In this document: positions 37,084 to 37,254 of the stretch, in pieces | Numbering within the stretch: position 1 is the first letter of the stretch | How the letters are laid out: every line of letters starts with the position of its first letter | From: an uncultured Clostridia bacterium | GTDB lineage: Bacteria > Bacillota > Clostridia > TANB77 > CAG-508 | Length of the DNA: 37,254 bases | Direction of reading: 5' to 3' | Assembly (NCBI GenBank): GCA_947628775.1 | Contig: CANRBI010000007.1 | Location: forward strand, 1 to 37,254 | The notes under the pieces: generated by a model | The model's database searches: none | Told to the model about the DNA's origin: nothing | What the model saw: the letters and a program-made list of their open reading frames with translations, nothing else | Made by a program: the position numbers and the translations under genes

Positions 37084-37254
37084 TTAGTCTGATTTTTTCA
37101 AATTGTCCATCTTTTGTCTAATTCTATCAGATACATTTTTTGTTTCTTCAGGGTCAATTACATAAGAACCATTAGAGAGTCTTAAAATATCGCCTTCTTT
37201 TGCATTAGCAGGAATATTAGAAATAGGAATATCAGTCATTTTTTTGGTATTTCT
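37084..37254 (-). CDS. DUF3006-like protein, C-terminal part (runs off window end)
   Basis: Minus strand ...MTDIPISNIPANAKEGDILRLSNGSYVIDPEETKNVSDRIRQKMDNLKKSD*. Confidence 0.7.
   Translation of the reverse strand, partial: RNTKKMTDIPISNIPANAKEGDILRLSNGSYVIDPEETKNVSDRIRQKMDNLKKSD

Noticed and set aside
1-37254. CRISPR arrays, tRNA or rRNA genes
   Set aside because: No regularly spaced repeats, tRNA-like cloverleaf or rRNA sequence recognised by eye

Overview
AT-rich, Clostridia/Firmicutes-like chromosomal segment of about 37 kb. It carries pyrBI, much of a cell-wall/division cluster (murE-mraY-ftsW-murG, then murA-ftsQ-DUF881 x2-sbp-ftsA-ftsZ), lepB, holB, a PSP1/RicT-like gene, two sortase-substrate pairs, a four-subunit pyruvate:ferredoxin oxidoreductase, scpB, proS, rdgB, the sporulation genes spoIIGA-sigE ... 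sigG, and SPFH/Tim44-like/AIM24-like genes. The main finding is that six otherwise intact, mostly essential or sporulation genes (ftsW twice, murG, scpB, spoIIGA, sigE, ylmC/ymxH-like) are each broken in the ORF track by exactly one extra base, and at all seven sites the break is an in-frame CGG codon. Skipping the C and reading the overlapping GGA/GGC as Gly restores family-typical sequence every time (V-N-[C]GGA-A-Q-R-W-I; F-S-Y-[C]GGC-G-T-A; F-I-[C]GGA-T-T-R-G; D-L-P-[C]GGA-K-P; D-E-L-[C][11 protein letters not shown]). In my manual scan, no other in-frame CGG occurs in the compositionally native genes. The only three others, which must be read as Arg, lie in two compositionally foreign genes (3D-domain protein and an orphan at 23248). 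This points to CGG being an unassigned or +1-shifting codon, or a CGGN quadruplet Gly codon, in this lineage. That is a candidate undescribed decoding system and needs confirmation by raw reads, tRNA inventory and proteomics. No tools were run; all statements come from reading the sequence and recall of protein families.
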